A stretch of 64,000 nt of DNA from Methylocaldum sp. 14B (GTDB taxonomy: Bacteria; Pseudomonadota; Gammaproteobacteria; Methylococcales; Methylococcaceae): assembly GCF_002005105.1 (NCBI RefSeq), contig NZ_MSCV01000008.1:118717-182716 (forward strand), in the 5' to 3' direction. The translations under genes were made by a program, and so were the position numbers. Under the pieces are notes generated by a model that was not told the origin of the DNA, did not search any database, and worked only from the letters and a program-made list of their open reading frames with translations. Below are positions 18,560-26,089 of this stretch, in pieces (within the stretch, counting starts at the first letter, position 1; each line of letters opens with the position of its first letter).

Positions 18560-19342
18560 GGTAATGTCTATGTTGCTTCCGGCCATATGGACCGGACGGC
18601 CTTCGGCATCGTAGCGGATTGTGGCGCGCAGTTCGATCCAGCGGACGGTGAAGTCATTTTGGCGGATGATGCGGAATTCGCTGCTGAAATCCGGCGCTTG
18701 CCGCGCGAATGCCGTCTCGATACCCGACTTCAAGGTATCCCGATCGCCCGGATGTACCAGATTCAGCCAGGCATCGGAGGAGTGTTCGAAAGTTTCGGGC
18801 GCGATACCGTAAATCTGGTACCACTGCGGCGACATACGGTGACGAGCGTCTTGGCTTAGATCGGCCTCAAAACTCGCTACCTGGACGATCTTTTGCGACA
18901 GCTGGAGGAGCTGATCGCGTTCGTATAGCGCAGCCTCGAGGGGCTGCCGCTCGGCCAAGGCTCGATTGAGCAGCGACTGGCGCTCCAATGCGGCCCTGAA
19001 CGCGCGCCGTTCGGCTTTGCGCAGGCGCGAAATCCCAAAGCTCAGCACTGTGCCTACTCCAAAAAGTAGTCCCAATCGCAGGGCCTCGGCGGGGTTCAGG
19101 ATGTCGATAGAATCGGTCAGAATGACCAGGAGCGAAATGCTTGCCCCCATGCTCAGCGCGGTAGCCGCGAACCCCGCGCTCATTCCGCCATGCCATGCCG
19201 CGAACATTATTGCGACCAAGAACAGGGACAACGGTGGCGGTGGATCGAGAATGGCTCCTAGTGCAAGAATTATGGCGCTGACACAGGCCGTCGCTCCGAT
19301 CGCAACCGAATATCCGTTTCCCAGCAATCGCTTTACGTTCAC
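18557..19342 (-). CDS. sensor histidine kinase, N-terminal part (DUF4118-like membrane domain plus PAS)
   Basis: 261-residue frame with about four hydrophobic helices (residues 12-104: LFLVAIMFAAWHGGMSAGFA, LRLGLLFGVGTVLSFGI), in the manner of the DUF4118 sensor domain of KdpD-type kinases. A coiled linker (105-145) and a PAS_3 domain (about 150-260, WYQIYGIAPETFEHSSDAW) follow, ending NIDIT at the amber codon. As a separate product it would be a membrane PAS protein lacking any kinase. It most likely formed one gene with 15566-18481. No clear ribosome site precedes the ATG. Confidence 0.8.
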   Translation of the reverse strand: MNVKRLLGNGYSVAIGATACVSAIILALGAILDPPPPLSLFLVAIMFAAWHGGMSAGFAATALSMGASISLLVILTDSIDILNPAEALRLGLLFGVGTVLSFGISRLRKAERRAFRAALERQSLLNRALAERQPLEAALYERDQLLQLSQKIVQVASFEADLSQDARHRMSPQWYQIYGIAPETFEHSSDAWLNLVHPGDRDTLKSGIETAFARQAPDFSSEFRIIRQNDFTVRWIELRATIRYDAEGRPVHMAGSNIDIT

Positions 19343-19586
19343 TCCGTTGTTCCCTCATATGACGTCAGGTCACGGGTTCACAAATGGTTAGTGTACTGCG
19401 GGTTGCGGGAAGGGGTGAAGGTTTTGTCGAGAGGCGGCTAACCGAATGAACGGACGCCCCTCGGACGGGCGGAATATCAAAAGCGGTTAGCTACGGAGAG
19501 CGGTGCCGGGCAGGGCATCAGGAAAAGGAGAATTATAAGAATTTTGCCGAAAGCCCCATTGCGGCTGAGACTTACCGCATTAGATG

Positions 19587-19682
19587 AGATAACTGGACCA
19601 GACCGCCTCCTCCTCTTGACCGACTCTCGGCTGGCCTTTGGCCGATGTCTTTTTCTTTGGTATTTTTCTGGTCCAGTTATCT
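19587..19682. repeat. 96-bp element with perfect 16-bp inverted ends
   Basis: agataactggaccaga (19587-19602) is repeated in perfect inverted form as tctggtccagttatct (19667-19682). The 64-base interior contains a smaller inverted pair TCGGC/GCCGA. Size and ends suit a MITE-like element or a hairpin-forming repeat; there is no coding capacity. Confidence 0.7.
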
Positions 19683-19834
19683 TGGAGCATCCTGTTCCTG
19701 CGAGATCCGCATTCCTTTCGCTATGTCCTAAATCCTATCGAATCGTCCATGGTTCGGCCTCGAATCGTTCAACCCGTACTCCTATCCTTAGCCAGGCTTA
19801 GGGGTAGGCTGTTACATTCGAGTGACGCGTATTT

Positions 19835-19905
19835 AGAGCCTATCCCAGTAGGCCGTTCGCCCTGAGCTTGTCGAAGGGTTTCTTGAGCCTACTGGGATAG
19901 GCTCT
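19835..19905. repeat. 71-bp inverted repeat containing the FDKLRANG-type palindrome
   Basis: agagcctatcccagtagg (19835-19852) pairs perfectly with cctactgggataggctct (19888-19905). The centre holds ccctgagcttgtcgaaggg, a palindromic word widespread in proteobacteria that translates in one minus-strand frame to PFDKLRANG. It is thus a nested repeat, not a gene. Confidence 0.8.
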
Positions 19906-20408
19906 TAAGCGTGTTGCGCCTGACCAAGACATCCGCAAGTCTACGTATGGACACCGGTGTACCGAAAAAGCCGTCGGTTTGGAATTGCCTGGGCCGTTCA
20001 TGCGTCCATAGGCACTTTTGCGTATTTCCGAAAGAGCTCGGACGCTGTTCAATGACAACTACTCTGCAATCACCAAGGGCGCTTTCCCCCGAGGCGCCCG
20101 TGGCAGTCGTCGAGTGGAATCAGGGATGATTCGATCAGTGTCAGGACAAGCGAAAGGAACCGGGATGTCGCATGGAAAAGGATGTTCCGAGAGTAATGAT
20201 GGCTGGGCGCTGGTGTCGAGTCACCCGGAAATGCGGAATTTGTCGCCGAAACAGCGGATGTTTAGGTCCAGTCGTCAAGACTCTCCTTCGAACCTCACGC
20301 TTCGGTTATTCTGTTTTATCGCATCTCGATCCCGGCCGATAGAACATCCTTTTAATCCAGCCAGGACGGAGGAGGGATCGCGTCGTCCTTGGCGCGTCGT
20401 CCGATGCC

Positions 20409-20984
20409 TCAATGTAAAAATTCGATTTGCTTGTCGAGGAATTCCCGCGCCCGGAAGATGCGCGAGCGGACCGTTCCGACCGGGCATTGCATGACCTGGG
20501 CAATTTCGTCGTAGCTCAGCCCGTCGAATTCCCGCAACTGGATAGCAGTCCGCAACTCCCCCGGAAGTTTGTCGAGCGCCTGCTGAATGGTTAGCGCAAG
20601 TTCCTCGGTCAATACCAAGCCTTCCGGAGTTTCCTGGTCTTTCAGGCGAACGGCGGATTCGAACTGCTCGGCCTCTTCGACATCGAGCTCGTCTTCCGAC
20701 GGGCGGCGCAGCCGCATCGCCAGGTGATTCTTGGCGGTGTTGATGGCGATTCGATAGAGCCAGGTATAGAACGCGCTGTCACCGCGGAATCTCGGGAGTG
20801 CAAGGTAGGCCTTGATAAAGGCTTCCTGCGCGACATCCCACGATTCGTGAGGGTCCTTGATATAACGGCCTATCAGTTGCAAGAGCTTGGCCTGGTACTT
20901 GCGCACCAGACGATCGAAAGCACTCCGGTCTCCCTGTTGGACTCGATGTACCAATTCCTGATCGTCGATATAAACAGTAGCCAT
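20409..20984 (-). CDS. rpoE: RNA polymerase sigma-E factor (ECF family)
   Basis: 191 residues from ATG 20984, which follows AAGGAGG at good spacing; the longer frame upstream is not needed. Sigma region 2 (DRSAFDRLVRKYQAKLLQLI, then DVAQEAFIKAYLALPRF and YTWLYRIAINTAKNHL) and region 4 (LPGELRTAIQLREFDGLSYDEIAQVM, then GTVRSRIFRAREFLD) match RpoE closely. It directs transcription of envelope-stress genes and is normally held by the anti-sigma factor RseA at the membrane. Here no rseA, rseB or mucD follows; about 1 kb of gene-free DNA lies downstream. The neighbour upstream in the same direction is mltD. Confidence 0.93.
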   Translation of the reverse strand: MATVYIDDQELVHRVQQGDRSAFDRLVRKYQAKLLQLIGRYIKDPHESWDVAQEAFIKAYLALPRFRGDSAFYTWLYRIAINTAKNHLAMRLRRPSEDELDVEEAEQFESAVRLKDQETPEGLVLTEELALTIQQALDKLPGELRTAIQLREFDGLSYDEIAQVMQCPVGTVRSRIFRAREFLDKQIEFLH

Positions 20985-21371
20985 GAAGATCCTCCTTGGA
21001 AAGATTCTGTCGGATCCCATAACGGCTTCAGTGTTCGAGCTCATCAAGACCGTCCTGTCCAAAAAACCCTTCCGCTCAGCAGTTATACCGATTTTTACCG
21101 TTATCTTCCTGTTATCATTCGGCCATGGATATAGCCGCACAACAAAAAGCTTATATCGTTAAAAGGCAAATAGTGCCGCTACAGCAGCGAGTTACACCAG
21201 CCGTTAGGTGTTCCGACGTTAAATAAGAATTGGTTTATGGTCTTATTAAACACTCGGCATTTGTTGTAAAAAAGTCGTAAAACTTCGCACGAATATCTAC
21301 GGATCAAATCTCTTCGCCTTTAACCGCTTTCCCGGTTCGTTGCCTGAAAAGACCTCGAAGCCCTTCAAATG
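20985..21371. other. upstream region of rpoE
   Basis: About 390 bases between mltD and rpoE, both transcribed leftward. AT-rich stretches (for example near 21220-21250) suggest promoters for rpoE, but I cannot call boxes safely. No gene is seen. Confidence 0.5.
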
Positions 21372-22940
21372 TCAGCTGGATTTCATCGGAATGCGCAGTC
21401 GTTGACCTGGCCGAAGCACCGTCCCTTGCGTGATCGCGTTCATCGTCAGCAATTTGCGAAGTCCAACGCCGTATTTTGCCGCGATCAGACGCGGAGATTC
21501 GCCACGGCGAACCACATGTACCCGGTGCCCTTGTTTCGACAGCTTTGCGGACTTGGCTTTCTGCGCGACGGCTTTTCCGCGCCCGGAGCCCTTTACGATA
21601 TCCTCTGCCGGGACCGGTGCCGGCGTCGTGAGCAAACGCGATGACATCATCACCGGCTCCTCTCCGACATCGATCAGCGAGGCAGTGACGATGCGTCTGT
21701 TGGACTGAGCGTCATCGCCGGCCACCAGCACGGGTTGTTCATAGGCCGAAATGCCCGGGGTGCGCTCCAAGGTCCCTTGAGGAAGCCAAACGTCGATGCC
21801 CGCGGGGAGCAGGGTGCGCCCCTTGATCGCGGATGTTGTCCAAGCGGGGTTGAGCTCGGCAAGCGTGTCGCGTTCCAGGCCGTGGAGTCTCGCCAGATGA
21901 GTGACCGGAAGGGAGCCGGTTAGACGGACGAGATCGTGCTTGAGAGGCGGTTGGAAGAATACGCCCGCCGGGAAATAATTCGGCAGATTCTGGATGATCG
22001 ACCGCACGGCAAGGAATTCGGCATAAAAATTCCGTGACGCGAAACCGAAGGTCGAACCTTGGTAATAGCGGACGATCCGAGCGAGGTTCGGTCCGAATTC
22101 GTCTCTGGCGCGCGCCATTCCGCCTATGCCGTGGTTGTACGAGGTGATCGCCAGTCCCCAGTCGCCGAGCACTTCATAGGCGTGGGCCAGGTACCGTGCG
22201 GCGCCGCGCGTGGCAAACACCGGATCATAGCGCTCGTCGACCGCCCGGCTCAGGTGAAGGCAGCGGCGAGCTGTCGCGCGCATGAATTGCCACATCCCGG
22301 CGGCTCCCGCCGAGGAATGCGCGTGATTGACGAAAGACGATTCGACGTGGGGAAGCAAGGCGAGGTCTTCGGGCAATTCGGCCTCGCGGAATATCCTGCG
22401 GAACAGGCGATCGTAGCGGCCACTGGCTTCGAGTCCCTTTAGAAAGCGTTCCCGCAGCCCGCGTTGACCGCGTACCCGCTGACTTGCTCCGTACACGGCG
22501 TTTTCGCCGGCGTGGCTGACCAGGAGATCGAACAGTCGTTGCTGCGTGTCGGTCAAGCTGGCACCGAACCGCACCCGATCTTCCAAGTCCCGAAGTTCAT
22601 TTTCGAGGGCATGGACGTGCCATTCTACGGACGCTTTATGCTCATGTGTCAGACCCTCGCCATCGACATCCGGCAGCTTGATCACGTCGTAGACCACGCC
22701 CAAATGAACGGTGTCGTGGAGTGCAAACTGATTCAGATGCCACACCCCGAAAACCTGGCGCCAGAATTGCACCGCATCCTGCAATCCTACCGGCTCGACA
22801 AACGGGGGGCTGCCTTGTTCCTGCACCGCATCCGGATAATGACGGGGTCGAGGAACGGTATTCTCGGCAGTGGATTCGGCAAACACCATCACCAAGATGC
22901 CGAGCGTCATCCAAGAGCGAAACGAGGATTTCGGTTTCAT
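21372..22940 (-). CDS. mltD: membrane-bound lytic murein transglycosylase D-like protein
   Basis: 522 residues from ATG 22940 (MKPKSSFRSW); the open frame extends 49 codons upstream, but those lack a leader character. A signal-like hydrophobic segment (10-22) leads to a transglycosylase SLT domain with ALLPHVESSFVNHAHSSAGA (catalytic Glu about 200) and GMWQFM. A GITSYNHG-like motif (LAITSYNHGIGGM) follows. One C-terminal LysM domain (about 475-518, HVVRRGESPRLIAAKYGVGL) binds peptidoglycan. It cleaves glycan strands with anhydromuramic ends in the periplasm. No lipobox is evident, so it may be soluble or anchored by the uncleaved signal. E. coli MltD has more LysM units. Confidence 0.88.
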   Translation of the reverse strand: MKPKSSFRSWMTLGILVMVFAESTAENTVPRPRHYPDAVQEQGSPPFVEPVGLQDAVQFWRQVFGVWHLNQFALHDTVHLGVVYDVIKLPDVDGEGLTHEHKASVEWHVHALENELRDLEDRVRFGASLTDTQQRLFDLLVSHAGENAVYGASQRVRGQRGLRERFLKGLEASGRYDRLFRRIFREAELPEDLALLPHVESSFVNHAHSSAGAAGMWQFMRATARRCLHLSRAVDERYDPVFATRGAARYLAHAYEVLGDWGLAITSYNHGIGGMARARDEFGPNLARIVRYYQGSTFGFASRNFYAEFLAVRSIIQNLPNYFPAGVFFQPPLKHDLVRLTGSLPVTHLARLHGLERDTLAELNPAWTTSAIKGRTLLPAGIDVWLPQGTLERTPGISAYEQPVLVAGDDAQSNRRIVTASLIDVGEEPVMMSSRLLTTPAPVPAEDIVKGSGRGKAVAQKAKSAKLSKQGHRVHVVRRGESPRLIAAKYGVGLRKLLTMNAITQGTVLRPGQRLRIPMKSS

Positions 22941-23198
22941 AACGATCCATCTCCATCCGTGAGAAACAGTCGTGCGGGCACGACGGAAAGGTAAAGTCGA
23001 TGCCTTCTTTTTCGGGTTTCTGGGAAACTGGGGAAGCCCCCCGAAATACCCCGATGTAAGTATCTCTCCGTAGTCAGCTGGGGGCAAGTGATATCCGCAA
23101 GCGATTCAAACGGTGCTTTCGGGATCAAGCGTGACGAGGCTATCATCCCGAAATATTCGGCGGAGTGCTTCTACTAGAACCCGGATGGAGGACATGCG

Positions 23199-23930
23199 TT
23201 GACGCCTGATGACTCAGCGAAGCCGGACAGAGGGTCCGAATGGTTCGTTCCCCGATTCGGCTCTCCTAAATTTCGGAGAGCGATCGGCCTTCTTTTTCTG
23301 CCCTATACGGCGATGGTCATGTCCTTTACCGTGATCGGGTCCGTGCTGGCACCCGATCTCCATTGGGACCGGGTGATCGCCATCGCCTTCATTTACTTCT
23401 TGGGTCTCGGAATCGGCGCCCATGCCCTGGATGCGCTGGGCAGCAAGGCGAAAAAGCCATGGGGCGACGTGTTCGGCAAACGGCAGCTGTGGCTCATGGC
23501 GGGATGCTCGCTAGCGGCGGCCTATCTGGTTGCAGCCTACTTCATGGTGCGTTTCGTGCCGAATCTGATCTTCATCGCGCTTGTCGAGGGATTCTTCGTC
23601 TTTGCCTATAACCTGGAATGGTTCGACGGACGCTACCATACCGACGGATGGTTCGCGTTTTCATGGGGATTTCTGCCGGTTTTGGCGGGATACGTGATGC
23701 AAACGAACACTCTCTCCGTCGCCGTGATCGCGGTCGCCTTGTCCATGGCTCTGTTCAGCCTGGTAGAGATCAAGACATCGCGGCCTTACAAGGCGCTCAA
23801 GCAATGCGGCGGCGGCCTCGGCGATGCCGATCGGGCCTTGATGATCCGGTACGAGGCGATTTTGAAAAGCATCAGCCTAGGAGTCATCGTGCTGGGCATG
23901 GGCCTGCTGCTGTTTCGCGTGTTCGATTAG
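23199..23930 (+). CDS. polytopic membrane protein, UbiA-prenyltransferase-like
   Basis: 243 residues starting at TTG 23199 behind GGAGG. About seven hydrophobic helices are seen, with polar loops FIYFLGLGIGAHALDALGSK and FAYNLEWFDGRYHTDG where UbiA prenyltransferases carry their Asp-rich motifs; the match is loose (N..D and H..D rather than NDxxDxxxD). The next gene, co-oriented, is a polyprenyl diphosphate synthase, which supports a role in moving prenyl chains. Its acceptor is unknown. It could instead be an unrelated membrane protein. Confidence 0.5.
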   Translation: MTPDDSAKPDRGSEWFVPRFGSPKFRRAIGLLFLPYTAMVMSFTVIGSVLAPDLHWDRVIAIAFIYFLGLGIGAHALDALGSKAKKPWGDVFGKRQLWLMAGCSLAAAYLVAAYFMVRFVPNLIFIALVEGFFVFAYNLEWFDGRYHTDGWFAFSWGFLPVLAGYVMQTNTLSVAVIAVALSMALFSLVEIKTSRPYKALKQCGGGLGDADRALMIRYEAILKSISLGVIVLGMGLLLFRVFD

Positions 23931-24033
23931 GGCGCTACCTCTCTGCCGATATCGGCGAATATCCCGGCGGGTCTTGCCCAAGTTGTGATATGGTCTCCCG
24001 AGCGGTTTTCGCCATGTGAGAAGGACTGCGGGC

Positions 24034-25005
24034 GTGAAGGGATTCAAGGATTATTGCTGCGGGTGTAGGCCGATTCTTGTTGAAGCGATCGATCAGACCT
24101 TGCAGGGACTTTTTCAGGGCCTGCATGTCCGTCCCGATGAGGCGCTGAACGATACGTTCCGGGGCGGAAAGATGATCAGAGGTTCCCTCGTGTGCCTGGT
24201 GAACGAAAGCCTTGGCGGAAATCCGTCGTCCGCAGTGCCGAGATCCGTGGCGGTGGAGCTTGTTCACGGGGCCACGCTGATCCATGACGATTTCGTGGAC
24301 CAGGATCGCGCCAGGCGGGGCAAACCTGCTGCCTGGACCTTGGCGGGGGCGCGGAAAGCGGTGCTTTTGGGAGATGTCATCTTCGCTTCCGCCATCGAGA
24401 TGATGAGCGACTTGAGCCGGGATGATGGCCTGGCGGTGTCGCGTGCGATCGCCCGAATCGCCAAGGGCGCGTTTCAGGAACCCATCGATCCTTCGGAACT
24501 GGCTGTTTATCTCCGGGCCGATGCCGTGCCCGAATCCCTCTATGACGCGATCATCGATCTCAAGACCGGCGTGCTTTTCGGCGTTGCCTGCGAACTGGGT
24601 GCACTTGCGGCGGGTGCCGAGCGGGATGTCCGAAATGCGTTTTATCGCTATGGTGTTTTGATCGGCGAAGCGTATCAGATCGCCGACGATTTGCAGGAAA
24701 TCAAGCATCACCTGTCGAGCGGAGTCATCGACGCTCGGGCCATAGCCGCTCTTGCGCCTGCGATAGTCCGCTTCGGCGGGAACCTACAAGCCTCGATTAC
24801 GCCCCTGTTGACCGGAGAGCGCTCGACGCTGTCGTGCGAACTGTCGAAAAGCTTCGAGGAAGCACGGATGAACATGGAGGAGGAGATGGAACGACGTCTC
24901 CAATTATCGTGTCTCGAGGTCTCGGGGCTCGTGCCCGACTCCCGCAAGAGAGTAATGATTCATGACGCTCCACGGGATTTGATCGACATGTTTAACGGGG
25001 TTTAA
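24034..25005 (+). CDS. polyprenyl diphosphate synthase family protein
   Basis: About 323 residues if begun at GTG 24034, which has AAGGA 8 bases upstream; GTG 24016 is an in-frame alternative. It has the isoprenoid synthase pattern: GGKMIRGSLV in place of GGKRLRP, first Asp-rich motif LIHDDFVDQDRARRGKPAAW, LKTGVLFGVACELGA, and second motif YQIADDLQEIK, where the usual final Asp is Glu. It condenses isopentenyl diphosphate onto allylic diphosphates in the cytosol; chain length cannot be read off. Motif changes suggest a paralogue beside the housekeeping IspB/IspA. Neighbours are a UbiA-like membrane protein and a methyltransferase. Confidence 0.8.
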   Translation: MKGFKDYCCGCRPILVEAIDQTLQGLFQGLHVRPDEALNDTFRGGKMIRGSLVCLVNESLGGNPSSAVPRSVAVELVHGATLIHDDFVDQDRARRGKPAAWTLAGARKAVLLGDVIFASAIEMMSDLSRDDGLAVSRAIARIAKGAFQEPIDPSELAVYLRADAVPESLYDAIIDLKTGVLFGVACELGALAAGAERDVRNAFYRYGVLIGEAYQIADDLQEIKHHLSSGVIDARAIAALAPAIVRFGGNLQASITPLLTGERSTLSCELSKSFEEARMNMEEEMERRLQLSCLEVSGLVPDSRKRVMIHDAPRDLIDMFNGV

Positions 25006-25040
25006 CGCATCGGGCTTTGGAGTGAGCGCTCACCGGAATT

Positions 25041-25742
25041 TCAGCTCGCGGATTTCGTCGCCGTCACCAGGGCCGACGCGCCCCAGGTCAGCGTTTCGAC
25101 GTTCACCGGGGCGAAGCCGTTCTCGCGCAAAACCTCCGGAAGTTCGGTCAGCCATGCGGTTTGTTTGAGAAATCCGGGCAGTTCGTCGAAAACCGTTTTC
25201 CATTCGGGGAAAAATCTGGGTCCCGCCATTTGAAGAATTTTGAAGTAAAACTCCCAGAGCCGAGCGAATATGGGACCGCTGGGATAGGTGAAATCGTGCA
25301 TGACGAGAACTCCGCCGGGGCGAAGCATGGCCTTGGCGTTTCGAATCAGACTCTCCAGCTCGGCATATTTGGCCAGATAAGAGGATGTAATACAGTCGAT
25401 CGGGCCATCGACGCGGATGTCTTCGGCTTTTCCGAGCATGAAATCCACATTCCGGAGTTTCAGCGCGCGCGCTTTTTCCTTGGCGATATTCAGATATTCG
25501 TCCCGGAGTTCCACGCCCGTGACCCGGCATGCGGGAAAACGGCGGGCGATCTTGAACGTCAGGATGCCGGTCCCGCAGGCCTGGTCGACGATATGCGAAG
25601 CGTCTTTAGGAATCGCGTCCACAATCCTCTGTTTCCACCAAAGGTCGAAACCCAGGGTGCAGAGTCTGACGATGGTGTCGTAGCTGGCGCCGGTGCCGGC
25701 GAAAAAACGATGGGCCGTGGCTGTTCCGGGATGCGAATCCAT
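25041..25742 (-). CDS. class I SAM-dependent methyltransferase (UbiE-like)
   Basis: 233 residues from ATG 25742 (MDSHPGTATAHRFF), preceded by GGAGTCG; an in-frame ATG at 25814 would add 24 residues. The SAM-binding motif VDQACGTGILTFKIARRFP and the acidic loop VTGVELRDEYLNIA are typical Rossmann methyltransferase features, and GTGASYDTIVRLCTLGFDLWWKQ resembles UbiE/COQ5 N-termini. It is convergent with the polyprenyl synthase gene, 36 bases apart, so a shared pathway (a methylated prenyl lipid or quinone) is possible but unproven. Confidence 0.75.
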   Translation of the reverse strand: MDSHPGTATAHRFFAGTGASYDTIVRLCTLGFDLWWKQRIVDAIPKDASHIVDQACGTGILTFKIARRFPACRVTGVELRDEYLNIAKEKARALKLRNVDFMLGKAEDIRVDGPIDCITSSYLAKYAELESLIRNAKAMLRPGGVLVMHDFTYPSGPIFARLWEFYFKILQMAGPRFFPEWKTVFDELPGFLKQTAWLTELPEVLRENGFAPVNVETLTWGASALVTATKSAS

Positions 25743-25936
25743 GCGACCGACTCCTTGGGCTGCAACAAAGCCCGAAAGTGGATATTTCTCGAAGGCCGAG
25801 ACTATCACGCGCATTAGGGTTTCGACTACTCCGACATCTATGTCGTCGGACGCTTCCGACGGCGAATGATTTGGATTCTCATAGAGCGTGTTGCCGCCGA
25901 GACAAACCGTTTGCGAATCGTAAAGTTCCCACTTAT

Positions 25937-25961
25937 CCTAAACTGAACCGTTTAGTTTAGG
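25937..25961. promoter_or_regulatory. putative TetR-type operator upstream of the DHA2 exporter
   Basis: cctaaact and agtttagg form a perfect 8-bp inverted repeat around gaaccgttt; the wider word taaactgaaccgtttagtt is close to operators of TetR-family repressors that control efflux pumps. It lies about 130 bases before the exporter start. No TetR gene is in the window. The rest of the 25743-26089 gap shows nothing else. Confidence 0.5.
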
Positions 25962-26089
25962 GCGTCGCAACTGTGTTCATTCGTTTTCTGCTTCATCGAA
26001 CTTCTCCGCTGGTCTTTTTTCAACGCCGATTCGGCGCATCGAAGCGCGGTTCGTCTACCCTGATCAGGACTCGAGTTCGATAGCGCGTC

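Larger units (their letters stand above)
19343..20408. other. 1-kb gene-free region with two inverted-repeat elements
   Basis: No frame here has convincing coding character on either strand; candidate frames of 70-160 codons are rich in Arg/Ser/Pro and lack ribosome sites. Two well-formed inverted-repeat elements (19587-19682 and 19835-19905) are listed separately. Downstream of rpoE one would expect rseA here; it is absent. Confidence 0.6.

Noticed and set aside
19840..20058. A 72-codon minus-strand frame with PFDKLRANG
   Set aside because: This peptide is the translation of a palindromic intergenic repeat and not a conserved protein.
20018..20494. A 158-codon frame opposite and downstream of rpoE
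   Set aside because: It overlaps the end of rpoE on the other strand, is rich in Arg/Ser/Pro, and lacks a ribosome site and family resemblance.
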